The notes: generated from the letters alone by a model not told the origin. A DNA stretch of 64,000 nt from an uncultured Anaerolineae bacterium (GCA_903838415.1 CAILYI010000146.1:62001-126000), one strand, 5' to 3'; positions 17,576 through 26,964 are shown, counted from the first letter of the stretch. Made by a program: numbers and translations.

Positions 17576-18688
17576 TTACGGCAATTTGATGTTGGCCGGA
17601 TTGATGAAGTCCATCGCGTTAATAAACAACATCAACGCAATGAGCACAAGCATGGCGACGCCATTGATGACGTTTTCAAGCTTGTAGGGAATACGGCGGC
17701 GGAAAAGAATTTCCGGCAAAGCGAACAGGATGCGGCCGCCATCCAACGCGGGGATGGGCAGCAGGTTAAAGACTGCCAGCGAAACGCTCAACATCGCAAT
17801 CAGTGAAAGGATGTAATTAGTCGGCTCGGTGGCAGCGCTTTGAGCCGCTCCGCCAGTGGATGTCGCTGCTGTGAGTTGACGACTCTCTGCGTCGCGCTGT
17901 ACGGCCTGGCCGAAAATATCGTAAATGCCCTTCATGCCAATCAACCGGGCATCGCCTGGCGCGATCACGCCCTGAATCAGTCCAACCGGCAGATACAGAA
18001 TATTAAGGGCTTGCGCGCCGGTATAGATAAATCCGCCGCCGATGATCTCACCGATATTGGCCGGGCGGCGCGGATAGGAAAGGCCGATCCCCAGGGCACC
18101 CTGCTCCACCGAGCGGCTGGAAAGCGGCGTGGCGGTAATATTCAACTGCTGACCAGCACGCTCAATCGTCATCTCGAGCGGCGTGTCGATTCCATCACGG
18201 ATTAACGCTTTGGCATCGTCCAGCGTGCTGACGGGCGTACCACTGACGGAAAGCAGCACATCATTGGCCTGCAAACCAGCTTGTTGGGCGGGAGAGGCAT
18301 CTGACACGTTTTCAATCAAAACCTTGCCGGGCACGCCAACGCCCATCTGCGCAATGATGATCGCAGCCACCACCACCGCCGTCAGCAAATTCATCGCCGG
18401 ACCGGCAAACAGCACCGCCAATCGCTTCCAGGGATTGGCGGCAGCCAGGCCGTCCATCACGTTCGGGTCGTTTTCGCCCTTCGGACGCACAAAGCCACCG
18501 ATCGGCAGAGCATTCAGCGTAAATTCGGTGCCCTGCCACTTAAACAAAGTGACAATTTTGGGAGGCAGGCCAAAACCGAATTCTTCCACTTCAATTTTCA
18601 ACAGGCGGGCAGCCATAAAATGGCCAAACTCGTGCAGAAACACCATGCCGCCAAATACCAAAACCACAATTATTAGGGTCATATTCAT
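17576..18688 (-). CDS. rseP: Site-2 zinc metalloprotease, RseP/RasP family
   Basis: The 370-residue membrane protein has HELFGH-type zinc motif HEFGH (19-23) in the first membrane segment and a PDZ domain around residues 110-190 (VSDASPAQQAGLQANDVLLS, GTPVSTLDDAKALI). The second active-site region FNLLPIPALDGGRIL supplies the aspartate ligand. Such proteases cut regulatory membrane proteins, such as anti-sigma factors and signal peptides, within the bilayer. In many bacteria the gene lies near dxr, cdsA and isoprenoid genes; here a mevalonate-pathway decarboxylase lies upstream. One PDZ domain is present, as in Gram-positive RasP. Confidence 0.93.
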   Translation of the reverse strand: MNMTLIIVVLVFGGMVFLHEFGHFMAARLLKIEVEEFGFGLPPKIVTLFKWQGTEFTLNALPIGGFVRPKGENDPNVMDGLAAANPWKRLAVLFAGPAMNLLTAVVVAAIIIAQMGVGVPGKVLIENVSDASPAQQAGLQANDVLLSVSGTPVSTLDDAKALIRDGIDTPLEMTIERAGQQLNITATPLSSRSVEQGALGIGLSYPRRPANIGEIIGGGFIYTGAQALNILYLPVGLIQGVIAPGDARLIGMKGIYDIFGQAVQRDAESRQLTAATSTGGAAQSAATEPTNYILSLIAMLSVSLAVFNLLPIPALDGGRILFALPEILFRRRIPYKLENVINGVAMLVLIALMLFINAMDFINPANIKLP

Positions 18689-18974
18689 CCTTCTCCGCGT
18701 AAATACCGTTTATAAAACGCGGTAAGAAGATTATATCGTCTTTTTGTTAGCGGAATATTAGATGTAACCGTTAACGGGGCATGTTTTCACCGCCAAGACG
18801 CCGAGAAAAACGCCAAGTTTGCCAAGTTTTTATAAAAACAGCCCGTTTTGCAACAACTCAGGCGCACCTGAGTTCAAGTTCAAAGTTTTTCTTTATAACT
18901 TTGGCGCCTTGTGTCCCTGGACACCCCGAAGTGCAGGGGGGCGATTGGCGGTTAATGGGTCTGAACGCTTACGA
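18689..18974. repeat. Gene-free interval with low-complexity CGCCAAG-type palindromic sequence
   Basis: No convincing gene lies here. Around 18788-18830 the sequence repeats CGCCAAGACGCC / AACGCCAAG. Around 18890-18912 an opposite-strand counterpart appears (CTTTGGCGCCTTG), so the interval can fold back imperfectly. A small perfect dyad CAGGCGCACCTG is seen near 18859. Similar CTTTGCGTCCTT-type sequences occur in other intergenic spaces of the window. Confidence 0.5.
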
Positions 18975-19949
18975 TTAGATAAGTCTGGCCGGGCCGCCCA
19001 CGGTGGCCGTCAAAACGCTCAGCACGCCGGGCAGAGCTGCCAGTAGTTCGGTCACCTGCCCGGCCGCAGCCTGCTGACAGATGACGTGCACATTGGCCCC
19101 GGCATCGATCGTATAAGCCACTTCCAGGCCGCCTTTGCGCCACTCGCGCACGGCCTGCGTCACCGTCAGGGTGGCCGGCTGCCAGTAAAACAAGGCCGGA
19201 TGCGAGGTCATCATGACGGCATGCATCAGGTCCGAATCCAGTTCGATCATGGCGGACAGAGCTTCAAAATCGCGCGCCAGAATCGCCTTCCGGCAGACAT
19301 CCAGGCGGCGCGGCGCATCCGCCACGCGCGCCGCTTGCAGCGGGCTGGTCGGCGCCAGGGCGTGGCCCTCCGTCGAACCGGTGGATTTTGGCCCGGATGC
19401 CACCACCGCCACACAATCGGCCAGCGCCCAATGATCCGGCGGCGTAATGGAAACGGCGATCGAGTCATCGTCGCCGGTTCCCATTTTCCATTCGACAAAA
19501 CCGGAGGGTACGCTGCGTGAGGCGGAACCGGACCCGAGGCGGGCCAAGCGCGAAATCTGACTCTCGCTCCATTCCAACCCGGCCGCCCTGGTCGCCGCCA
19601 AAGCGAGGGCCGCAAACGCTGCGGCGGAGCTGGCGATCCCGGCGCCGGTGGGGAAATTGTTATCCGAGACGACTTCAGCCTTTGACTCCATCCCCGCTGC
19701 CTGGCGGACCAGCTCCAAAATGGCCGAAACGCGCGTCAGACCCTTACCCATCACTTCGTGACCATTGATGATGAGTTCATCCAATCCCAACGATGGCTGA
19801 AAACTGACAGTGGTACGCGTGAACAGCCCCTCCAGGTTCATCGAAATGGAGCCGTTGACCGGCAAGCGCAGGGCGGAGTCGCGGTTGCCCCAGTATTTGA
19901 TGAAGGCAATGTTTGGGTGAGCGAGGGCGGTAGCTGAAAGAGTTTTCAT
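18975..19949 (-). CDS. mvaD: Mevalonate-pathway decarboxylase (diphosphomevalonate or phosphomevalonate type)
   Basis: The 324-residue GHMP-superfamily protein begins with ALAHPNIAFIKYWGNRD, the hallmark of diphosphomevalonate decarboxylase, followed by LPVNGSISMNL. The nucleotide loop lies in NNFPTGAGIASSAAAFAALA, and SGSASRSVPSGFVEW is the region with conserved Ser and Arg. DAGANVHVIC near the end holds the last active-site block. It decarboxylates a (di)phosphorylated mevalonate in isopentenyl diphosphate synthesis. In Roseiflexus (also Chloroflexota) a related enzyme prefers phosphomevalonate, so the exact substrate is uncertain. No other pathway gene is adjacent in the window. Confidence 0.9.
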   Translation of the reverse strand: MKTLSATALAHPNIAFIKYWGNRDSALRLPVNGSISMNLEGLFTRTTVSFQPSLGLDELIINGHEVMGKGLTRVSAILELVRQAAGMESKAEVVSDNNFPTGAGIASSAAAFAALALAATRAAGLEWSESQISRLARLGSGSASRSVPSGFVEWKMGTGDDDSIAVSITPPDHWALADCVAVVASGPKSTGSTEGHALAPTSPLQAARVADAPRRLDVCRKAILARDFEALSAMIELDSDLMHAVMMTSHPALFYWQPATLTVTQAVREWRKGGLEVAYTIDAGANVHVICQQAAAGQVTELLAALPGVLSVLTATVGGPARLI

Positions 19950-20076
19950 ATCGTCTCTATGTGTGAATATTGGATATTAAAAATATTTTTTGGGGGAACA
20001 AAGCAAGTTTACCATGCCCGTGACAACAATTTACGGCATGAGGCCCACTTCGCTGCAGCTTGAATTAAGTAAGTGG

Positions 20077-20910
20077 TTATTGCCCGTTCGCCAGCTCCAG
20101 GACGGCTTTTACATCCCTGACCTGGTGGTCCGAGATGCCGAGGGCCTGTAATTCCACCGGGCTGCCAGAAACGATCTGCTGTCCCAGGCCTGAATGCCGC
20201 CACATTTTCAGGTCTTCTTCCAGCGGTGAGCCGATGCGATCTTCGCGCACAATTTTCCCATCAGCCATCACCAGCACACGTTGGGTTTGCCGCGCAACGG
20301 AAGGATCATGGGTAACGATCACGAACGTGACCCCTTGTGATTGGTTCAACTCTTTGAGCAGATGCATCAACTCCTGCCCGGCGCTGGTATCCAGGCTGCC
20401 GGTGGGTTCATCCGCCAGCACCAACGGAGGTTGATTGGCCAGGGCGCGGGCAACAGCCACCCGCTGACGCTGTCCGCCGGAAAGCTGACCGGGCAGGTGA
20501 TTCTGCCGGTCAGCCAGCCCGACCAGCCCCAGCAGCTCCACGGCGCGTGCACGACGGGCGCGGGCCTCCAGAAAACCCGTCATCGGGATTTCGACGTTTT
20601 CACGGGCGGTCATGGTGGGCAGAAGGTTGTGAAGCTGAAACATAAAGCCAACTGTCTTGGCCCTGAATTTATCCACATCGCGCAGAGTGGACAAATCCTG
20701 CCCGTTGACGAGTACTTTGCCGCTGGTGGGGCTGTCGAGCGTGCCCAAGACATTCAGCAGAGTGCTTTTTCCGCTGCCGCTGGGCCCCATGATCGCCAGG
20801 AATTCCCCGGCTTCCACGGACATCGAGACGCCATCCAGGGCGCGGATCTCTTCCCCATCCCCATAGATACGAGTCAGGTCATGGGTTTCAATCATCAAAT
20901 CGGCGTTCAT
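20077..20910 (-). CDS. ABC transporter ATP-binding protein, MacB/LolD type
   Basis: The 277-residue ATPase shows Walker A GPSGSGKS, signature LSGGQRQRVAVARA and Walker B LVLADEPTGSLD. These, with the early MIETHDLTRIYGDGEEIRALD, place it in the MacB/LolD/FtsE-like class that powers mechanotransmission permeases rather than solute importers. A C-terminal extension of about 50 residues follows the core. Its start overlaps the adaptor gene by 4 nt (ATGA). Together with the two upstream genes it forms a complete exporter. Confidence 0.94.
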   Translation of the reverse strand: MNADLMIETHDLTRIYGDGEEIRALDGVSMSVEAGEFLAIMGPSGSGKSTLLNVLGTLDSPTSGKVLVNGQDLSTLRDVDKFRAKTVGFMFQLHNLLPTMTARENVEIPMTGFLEARARRARAVELLGLVGLADRQNHLPGQLSGGQRQRVAVARALANQPPLVLADEPTGSLDTSAGQELMHLLKELNQSQGVTFVIVTHDPSVARQTQRVLVMADGKIVREDRIGSPLEEDLKMWRHSGLGQQIVSGSPVELQALGISDHQVRDVKAVLELANGQ

Positions 20911-22091
20911 CCACTCACCTCGATATCCGCAAAAGCGGTCATGCCCCAGCGCAATTCCGCGGGGATGTTTTCAAGCGAAATAACCGCGGTGTAGTTCACT
21001 CCGGAGCCATCGGCGGATTTGCTCGCCACCCACAGAATGGTACCCTGTACCGTGACATCCGGCAGGGCGTCGAAGGTGACGGCCACCACATCTTGCGAAT
21101 GGACGCGGGCTGCGTCGATTTCACTTAGATCGGTGGTTTCCACGCGCAGGCTGTCCAGGTCGCCCAACTGCAGGATGGAAAGGCCCGGAACGACCCATTC
21201 GCCGACGCGCACATCTAGGTTGCACACGACACCCTCAAACGGAGCGCGCAGTTCGAGATCTGCAGCGGCTTCCTGGGCGGCCTGCACCTGGGCTTTGGCC
21301 AGGGTGATACGCGCCTCAGCCTGGGTCAGCAAGTCCCTGTCAGGGCCATCTTTGCGCTGATCATATTCGGCCTGGGAGCGGGCCAGGTCGGCCTGGGCAA
21401 CCGCCAGCGCGGCGCGGAATTTAGCGGCATCGATTTCGTCGGGTTGGCCCGTGTACCAGTTCAGGAGAGAAATCCGGTTATCCAGATAGGTGCGGGCCTT
21501 GACCAGGGCCAGTTCGGCCTCCGCCCTTAGTGAATCGCCTTCGGGTCGTTTTTTGACGAGCTTAAAGGCGTCCTCCGCCCTGGAGATCTGTTTCTTGGCC
21601 AGATCAATCTCATCCTCGGTCTGGGTGATCAAATCATCCGAAGCGCGCCGGTAAGTCAGCTTGTCGACATCATCCTGGGCATCGTGCACGGCCTGCATGG
21701 CATTTGCCACGGCCTGCTGTGCGCGAGATGCTTCCGTATCGGCATTTTCCTTCAGGGTATCGAGCGCTTGTTGGGCGTTGATGAGTTCGTACTGCGCAGC
21801 GCTCAATTTTGCCTGCGCGGCAGCCTGACCATCCAGCCGCACCAAGGGCTGCCCGGCAGATACCCGCTCCCCTTCGGTCACAAGCACCTCGACCACCACA
21901 GCCTGGCTGCGCGCACTTAAAGTGGCCCAGTTCTCAGGGACGACAATCCCGGTTGTGCTGATGACTGCGCCGGTGTCTTGCAGCCCGGCGCTTTCCGGGC
22001 TGGGAGCAGCATCCTTTTCAGCAGAACCGCAGCCGGATAAAACCAGGCAGGTGATCAGAATGGCGAAAATCGCTTTAAGATAAGGTTTCAT
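20907..22091 (-). CDS. HlyD-family adaptor lipoprotein of a MacAB-type exporter
   Basis: The 394-residue protein starts with a lipoprotein signal, lipobox LSGC (Cys21). It then has the adaptor layout: a lipoyl half (VPENWATLSARSQAVVVEVLV, GERVSAGQPLVRLD), a long Gln/Ala/Glu-rich coiled-coil hairpin (about residues 100-260), the second lipoyl half (LRAPFEGVVCNLDVRVGEWV) and a beta-barrel domain. It would extend from the outer face of the membrane to a partner. It lies between permease and ATPase genes. Attachment by lipid instead of a membrane helix fits a monoderm-like envelope. Confidence 0.9.
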   Translation of the reverse strand: MKPYLKAIFAILITCLVLSGCGSAEKDAAPSPESAGLQDTGAVISTTGIVVPENWATLSARSQAVVVEVLVTEGERVSAGQPLVRLDGQAAAQAKLSAAQYELINAQQALDTLKENADTEASRAQQAVANAMQAVHDAQDDVDKLTYRRASDDLITQTEDEIDLAKKQISRAEDAFKLVKKRPEGDSLRAEAELALVKARTYLDNRISLLNWYTGQPDEIDAAKFRAALAVAQADLARSQAEYDQRKDGPDRDLLTQAEARITLAKAQVQAAQEAAADLELRAPFEGVVCNLDVRVGEWVVPGLSILQLGDLDSLRVETTDLSEIDAARVHSQDVVAVTFDALPDVTVQGTILWVASKSADGSGVNYTAVISLENIPAELRWGMTAFADIEVSG

Positions 22092-22130
22092 GGCAACCTC
22101 CTACGCAAACGCACAGCCGATGGATGGCCG

Positions 22131-24380
22131 TTACTCATAGCGCAAAGCCTCCACCGGCTGGAGACGCGTGGCGCGATAGGCCGGGTACAAACCGCCGATC
22201 GCGCCCAGGAATATGGAAAGTAAAAACGCCCGGGCGAAGATATCCCAGCTCCAAACCGGGTCCACCCAACTTCCCAGCGCGGCGTTCAATTTCATCAATG
22301 CGATCAAGCCAAAGGAAAGAGCAATCCCCGCCAGCCCGCCGAGCAGCCCCAACAGCACCGCTTCGCGCAAGATCATCACCAATACCGCCGCCCGACGCCA
22401 GCCCAAAGCCCGCAAGACACCAATCTCGCGGGTCCGTTCAAAAACCGACATCAACATGGTATTAAGCACGCTCAACCCGCCCGCAGCAATCGCGATCAGG
22501 GAAATGCCGTCCAGCATGGCATTGGAACTCTGGATATCGGGCATTTCCTCGGCAAATTCTGCGCTCAAGGCTGCATACAGGCCCGGATGTTTGGCATTCA
22601 AACGTTCGACAAGGGCCGGAGCCTGATCCGCATCCTTGAGTTTCACCGCAATCATGCTGACCTGGCGCGGACGGCCGATAAAGTTCTGGGCGTCGCGCAG
22701 GGTGACCACGCCTCCGGTTTGTTCCCAGCCGATATTCGTTTCGTAGATACCCACCACTCTGAAACGCATCCCGCTGATTTCGACCATATCGCCCACCCCT
22801 TTTTTGAGCGTATCGGACATCAACCGGCCCAACAGGATTTGACGATTTCCGGCAAGCCTCCGCCCTTCGACAAGATGAAAGCGCTGGATAATAACATCAT
22901 TGGGGGAATAGCCTTGCAGCAGGAACATCACGCCCGAATCAGGCAGGATCAAGCCGGTAAACACCACCCCGCTGGCGCTTTGCACTTCAGACATGGCGGC
23001 AATGGAATCGACCACACGCTCATCAATCACGCTCAAGGTGGTATCGGCAATATCAGCCTGACGGATCATGATCTCGGCCTGTGTGCCGCTGGCCATATCC
23101 GTAAAAGATGCCACAAAACCCTGGACGACCGCCTCCAACGCCAGGATGGCACCAACCGTCAGGCCAATCGCGCCAAGCGTGAGCAGGCTGCGGGTGGAGC
23201 GCTGCCACAAACTCTGGACAGCCATGCCGCCGAAGGGCAGACGGCGAACGCGGGCACTGCCGCCTTCATAACGCAGCGCTTCAACGGGTTGCAAGAGGGA
23301 TGCTCTCCATGCCGGGTAGAGTCCACCCACCAGGCCCAGCACCATCACCACCAGGAAGGCTTGAGCCATCAATCCCAGGCTGACCGTACCAGTCTGGGTA
23401 CCCATCAGAACGGTGATCTGTGAAAGTCCCTTGAGCAACAACCAGCCTTGCAAAATGCCAAATAAGCCGCCAGCCAGGCAGACCAGCACCGATTCACCCA
23501 GGATCATCCCGAGCACCTGTTGACGAGTCCAGCCCAGCGCACGCAGGACGCCAATCTCGCGGGTACGCTCGAAAATTGCCATCAGTTGGGCGTTCAGCAT
23601 GCCCACCCCGCCGATGACGATCGCCAATCCGCCAATGACCCACACAAACGCCCGCAGAATGGTCTGCATGGACTGTTGATTGGCAAACTCGGATGTGCCG
23701 CTCAACAACAAATCCGGCCATTTATGGGCGATACGTTCTTCGACGCGGCTGCGGAGGCTGGTATCCGTGAGACGGATGTAGAACAGGCTGACCTGGTTAC
23801 TTTTCCCCAACAAATCCTGCGCGTCATCCAGGCGCATAAGCGCGGCGCTGTCTTCAAAAACATCGCCGGTCTCGTAAACGCCAACAATGCGATAGGTGGT
23901 ACTGGTAATGCGCAGCGTATCACCGACCCCCTTGTCCATCACTTCCGCGGCGGCCGAGCCCAAAAGGATCGGCTTGCCACGCAATTCGCGCGGCAGGCGC
24001 TCATACAACGCGAATCCATCCCTGACTTTAAAGCGCTCCAGCATGAAACTTTCTTCAGGATAACCGAAAACGATGAAAAATGGCTCGCTCTCCGTTTGCA
24101 CCAACCCCTGGAGCATCCCGCTGACTGATTCGATTTCCGGCATGGCCGCCAATTCGGCGCCGTTCGCTTCTTTGACGGCGCTATAACTGACATCCATGGT
24201 GTCTGGCTGACTGAGTACCAGATCCGCCTTGCTGCCTTGCATCATGGAACTGTAGCCCGCCTGAAATCCATCCGCCAGGGTGCCCAGGACAATGATCACG
24301 GTAACCCCCACGCCAATTCCCAGGATGGTCAGAGAAGTGCGGATTTTGCGTCGCAGGAGGTTCCTGAAAATGATGCTCAC
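22131..24380 (-). CDS. Tandem-duplicated FtsX/MacB-type ABC permease
   Basis: The 749-residue membrane protein contains two full MacB-like permease units. Each has a first membrane helix, an extracytoplasmic MacB_PCD domain and three C-terminal helices with an FtsX domain. The repeats are evident as ERTREIGVLRALGWTRQQVL and ERTREIGVLRALGWRRAAVL, and as GLVGGLYPAWRASLLQPVEALRYE and GAIGGLYPAYRATRLQPVEALRYE. A single gene thus supplies the dimer normally built from two MacB chains. It is the first gene of the exporter operon (permease, adaptor, ATPase), with 39 nt to the adaptor. The cargo is unknown. Confidence 0.93.
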   Translation of the reverse strand: MSIIFRNLLRRKIRTSLTILGIGVGVTVIIVLGTLADGFQAGYSSMMQGSKADLVLSQPDTMDVSYSAVKEANGAELAAMPEIESVSGMLQGLVQTESEPFFIVFGYPEESFMLERFKVRDGFALYERLPRELRGKPILLGSAAAEVMDKGVGDTLRITSTTYRIVGVYETGDVFEDSAALMRLDDAQDLLGKSNQVSLFYIRLTDTSLRSRVEERIAHKWPDLLLSGTSEFANQQSMQTILRAFVWVIGGLAIVIGGVGMLNAQLMAIFERTREIGVLRALGWTRQQVLGMILGESVLVCLAGGLFGILQGWLLLKGLSQITVLMGTQTGTVSLGLMAQAFLVVMVLGLVGGLYPAWRASLLQPVEALRYEGGSARVRRLPFGGMAVQSLWQRSTRSLLTLGAIGLTVGAILALEAVVQGFVASFTDMASGTQAEIMIRQADIADTTLSVIDERVVDSIAAMSEVQSASGVVFTGLILPDSGVMFLLQGYSPNDVIIQRFHLVEGRRLAGNRQILLGRLMSDTLKKGVGDMVEISGMRFRVVGIYETNIGWEQTGGVVTLRDAQNFIGRPRQVSMIAVKLKDADQAPALVERLNAKHPGLYAALSAEFAEEMPDIQSSNAMLDGISLIAIAAGGLSVLNTMLMSVFERTREIGVLRALGWRRAAVLVMILREAVLLGLLGGLAGIALSFGLIALMKLNAALGSWVDPVWSWDIFARAFLLSIFLGAIGGLYPAYRATRLQPVEALRYE

Positions 24381-24438
24381 GTCAATCGCATCTCCTGGTT
24401 ATGCCATCAGCGCGCGGTTGCGCGCAGTGCTTAATATC

Positions 24439-24466
24439 ATTCTAAGCCGTCAGGGAAAAAAGTCAA
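24439..24466 (-). promoter_or_regulatory. Promoter of the MacB-type exporter operon
   Basis: On the minus strand TTGACT (24466-24461) and TAGAAT (24444-24439) are spaced by 16 nt and face the permease gene starting at 24380. No obvious palindromic operator overlaps it. Confidence 0.6.
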
Positions 24467-24824
24467 CAAAACTTTCCCGGCAACTCCAAATGTAGACGCA
24501 GTTTTTACAGATTTAGCCGATTCGTGCGGATTAAACCTGGTCCGAAAAAGAAAAATCCCAAAAATCCGCGTTCATCCGTGGCAAAAAAGCCCTTTCCCCG
24601 AGCCAACCAAACCCGCGCCATCTGGCAAGTGCCCGTGTTCAGATTTGGAATTGCTGTTTCCTTATAGGATTTTCATGATATCGACTTATTGGGTGATTTG
24701 CGTCGAAACCGTCCACGAAAAGCCACGGATGCTCGAATTTGCGGCCCATATTCGTTTATTCGCGCAAAATTCGAGGACGGTTTGGGGAAACTCCACCAGA
24801 ACCAAGGTTTTCCAACAGCGGGCT
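24467..24824. other. Gene-free interval
   Basis: About 360 nt without a supportable gene separate the exporter promoter from the end of the amine-dehydrogenase-like gene. Around 24500-24590 there is AT-rich sequence with phrases such as AAAAATCCGCGTTCATCCGTGG, which look like the low-complexity intergenic filler seen elsewhere in the window. No clear hairpin terminator for the gene ending at 24825 was found. Confidence 0.4.
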
Positions 24825-26906
24825 TCAGGCCAGCCGGATGCGCTCGACCTTGAAGGGCGTCCCATCCACGGGGGCTTCGTCAAACTCACGGGCGGCCAGG
24901 TGCCCGGTGAAAATGGCCTGGGCGATGGTACCGGGCGCTTCAGCGTCGCCAATCAAGCGCAGGGAATTCAGCCTGCCGTCAGCCAGGGCCGGTTTGAGCG
25001 CTTGATACAGCCCGTCGTTGGGGATGCGGTCACTGACCAGGATCACGGCTTCGCGCGGCAGGTGGGTTTCTTTCCCGGTGTAAGCGCAGGTCAGGGTGAC
25101 GGCCTCGGGCTGAATCTCCGTCAACGTGTGGCGCACAAAAATCCGAACGCCCAATCCCATTAATCGGCGCTGGATGCGTTCCTGTTCGAGCGTAAACTGC
25201 GTCCAGGGCGAAACCATCGCCGCGGCGGTCACCAAAGTCACCTGGCTGCCCTGCGCCGCCATCAATTCCGCCAGCACACCGCCCAGATAGTAATTGTCAT
25301 CATCATAAATCACCACGCTGCGCCAGCAAGCGGATGGAACGGCCTCGCCGTCCGCTGATTTGCCGGTCATCAGGTCATCGGGACTCAAAACTCCCGGCAA
25401 ATCATGGCCGGGGATGGGCTGAAACAGCGTCCGGCCCATGCCGTCACGCCGCCAATTGGCCCCGGTGGCGATGACGACATTCCTGATGCCGCTATCCAGG
25501 ATGTCGGAGACGCTCATCGGACTGCCGGGGTAGACCGCAACGTTTGCCAGCTTTTTGATCTGGGTCGTGCGCCAATCTGCCACGCGACGCCATTCGCTCA
25601 GACCGGGCAGAGCGGATTCACGGATGACGCGCCCGCCCAACTCGCGGCGCGCCTCGAGCAGCGTCACATCATAGCCGCGCTGACCCAGGGCGCGCGCGGC
25701 CTCGCTGCCCGCCGGGCCAGCGCCGACGATCAACACTTCGCTCCGGCTTTTGCGGGGCGCGATGATTTCGGGGTGCCAGCCGCGCCGCCATTCCTCGCCC
25801 ATGCTGGGGTTTTGCGTGCAGCGAATTGGCACGAAGCGCGTATCGCCGGTGACGCAAATATTACAGCCAATGCACTCGCGGATGTCTTCAAGCCGGTTTT
25901 CCTTGACTTTGGTCGGTAGGAAGGGATCGGCGATGGAGGGCCGCGCCGCGCCGATCAGGTCCAGGACTCCGCGCCGGACTGCGGAAGCCATCGCATCGGG
26001 CGTGGTGTAGCGTCCCACGCCGACTACCGGTTTGGTGGTGAGTGTCTTGACGAAAGCCGTGTATTTTTCTTGAAAACCTTCTTTTTCAAAGCGCGAAGTG
26101 GCCGAATCGTTATTCCAACTGCTGACGTTGACATCCCATAAATCGGGCAGTTCAGCCAGCATGGCGACCACGTCATGCCCTTCGCCCTGATGAGTGATGC
26201 CATCCTTGCCGAGCATTTCATCCACGGCAAAACGCACCGCCACGGCGCACTTATCCCCAACGGCATCCTTGGTGTCTTCCAGCAATTCGCGCAGAAAGCG
26301 GGCGCGATTCTCCAGGCTGCCGCCGTATTCATCGCTGCGATCATTGAAGCGGCGCATCAGCAGTTGCATGGCAAGCGTCAGCCCGTGCGCGGCATAACAG
26401 TACACGATGTCGAATCCGGCCTGCTTGGCGCGCAAAGCGGCCTGTCGATGCCAGCGCCGCACATTGCGGAAGTCTTCCTTATCCATGCTGCGGCATTGCA
26501 CCGGATCATAGCCGGAACCACCCAGTGTGCTGATGGAACGCGGCCCAAGCGGCGCAGTGCGCGAGTACAGGTTGGGCGCATCCAGGCCATTGTAAGCCAA
26601 CTGAATCCCGGCCAGCGCGCCGTGCGCATGGACAGATTCCACCATCAGCGCCAGGGCCGGGATGTCGGCATCGTCCCAGAGACGGCCTTCAAAATAGGGC
26701 GCCAGGTCGCTCGAGTGATGGATTTCCACTTCCTCGGTGCAGACGACGCCCCAGCCGCCCTGCGCCTTCATACCGCGCATGGCGGCCAGGCCTTGCGGCA
26801 TGCGATAGCCAAATCCATTGCAGTGCGGAACCTGGTAAAAACGGTTTTTTGTGGTGACAGGGCCAATGCGGACGGGTTCAAACAGAATATCATAGGGGCT
26901 GGTCAT
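24825..26906 (-). CDS. Trimethylamine-dehydrogenase-like flavin/Fe-S oxidoreductase
   Basis: The 693-residue protein has an N-terminal old-yellow-enzyme TIM barrel, a [4Fe-4S] motif and C-terminal FAD/ADP-binding domains (VLIVGAGPAGSEAARALG, about 391-408), as in trimethylamine and dimethylamine dehydrogenases. Cys29 in VPHCNGFG matches the cysteine that covalently binds FMN in TMADH. Cys345, Cys348, Cys351 and Cys363 match its cluster ligands, and Tyr171, His174 and Asp267 match its catalytic Tyr169, His172 and Asp267. Of the amine-binding aromatic bowl (Tyr60, Trp264, Trp355) only Trp264 is kept; the others align with Glu59 and about Asp355. It likely oxidises an amine other than trimethylamine. 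It lies 58 nt after an MttB-like gene on the same strand. Confidence 0.85.
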   Translation of the reverse strand: MTSPYDILFEPVRIGPVTTKNRFYQVPHCNGFGYRMPQGLAAMRGMKAQGGWGVVCTEEVEIHHSSDLAPYFEGRLWDDADIPALALMVESVHAHGALAGIQLAYNGLDAPNLYSRTAPLGPRSISTLGGSGYDPVQCRSMDKEDFRNVRRWHRQAALRAKQAGFDIVYCYAAHGLTLAMQLLMRRFNDRSDEYGGSLENRARFLRELLEDTKDAVGDKCAVAVRFAVDEMLGKDGITHQGEGHDVVAMLAELPDLWDVNVSSWNNDSATSRFEKEGFQEKYTAFVKTLTTKPVVGVGRYTTPDAMASAVRRGVLDLIGAARPSIADPFLPTKVKENRLEDIRECIGCNICVTGDTRFVPIRCTQNPSMGEEWRRGWHPEIIAPRKSRSEVLIVGAGPAGSEAARALGQRGYDVTLLEARRELGGRVIRESALPGLSEWRRVADWRTTQIKKLANVAVYPGSPMSVSDILDSGIRNVVIATGANWRRDGMGRTLFQPIPGHDLPGVLSPDDLMTGKSADGEAVPSACWRSVVIYDDDNYYLGGVLAELMAAQGSQVTLVTAAAMVSPWTQFTLEQERIQRRLMGLGVRIFVRHTLTEIQPEAVTLTCAYTGKETHLPREAVILVSDRIPNDGLYQALKPALADGRLNSLRLIGDAEAPGTIAQAIFTGHLAAREFDEAPVDGTPFKVERIRLA

Positions 26907-26964
26907 GGAGGTTTGCCTTCAGAATGGGAGTTCGATGGATGGCAGGGAATGGTCGTTTTTTTGA

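Noticed and set aside
18781-18978. Small plus-strand frame before the mevalonate decarboxylase
   Set aside because: It covers low-complexity, self-complementary intergenic sequence with no ribosome site and no family resemblance.
22587-23423. Plus-strand open frame of 278 codons
   Set aside because: Antisense to the tandem FtsX permease; composition is His/Gln-rich shadow sequence.
24645-25163. Plus-strand frame in the interval upstream of 24825
   Set aside because: Its second half is antisense to the TMADH-like gene and its first half lacks coding character.
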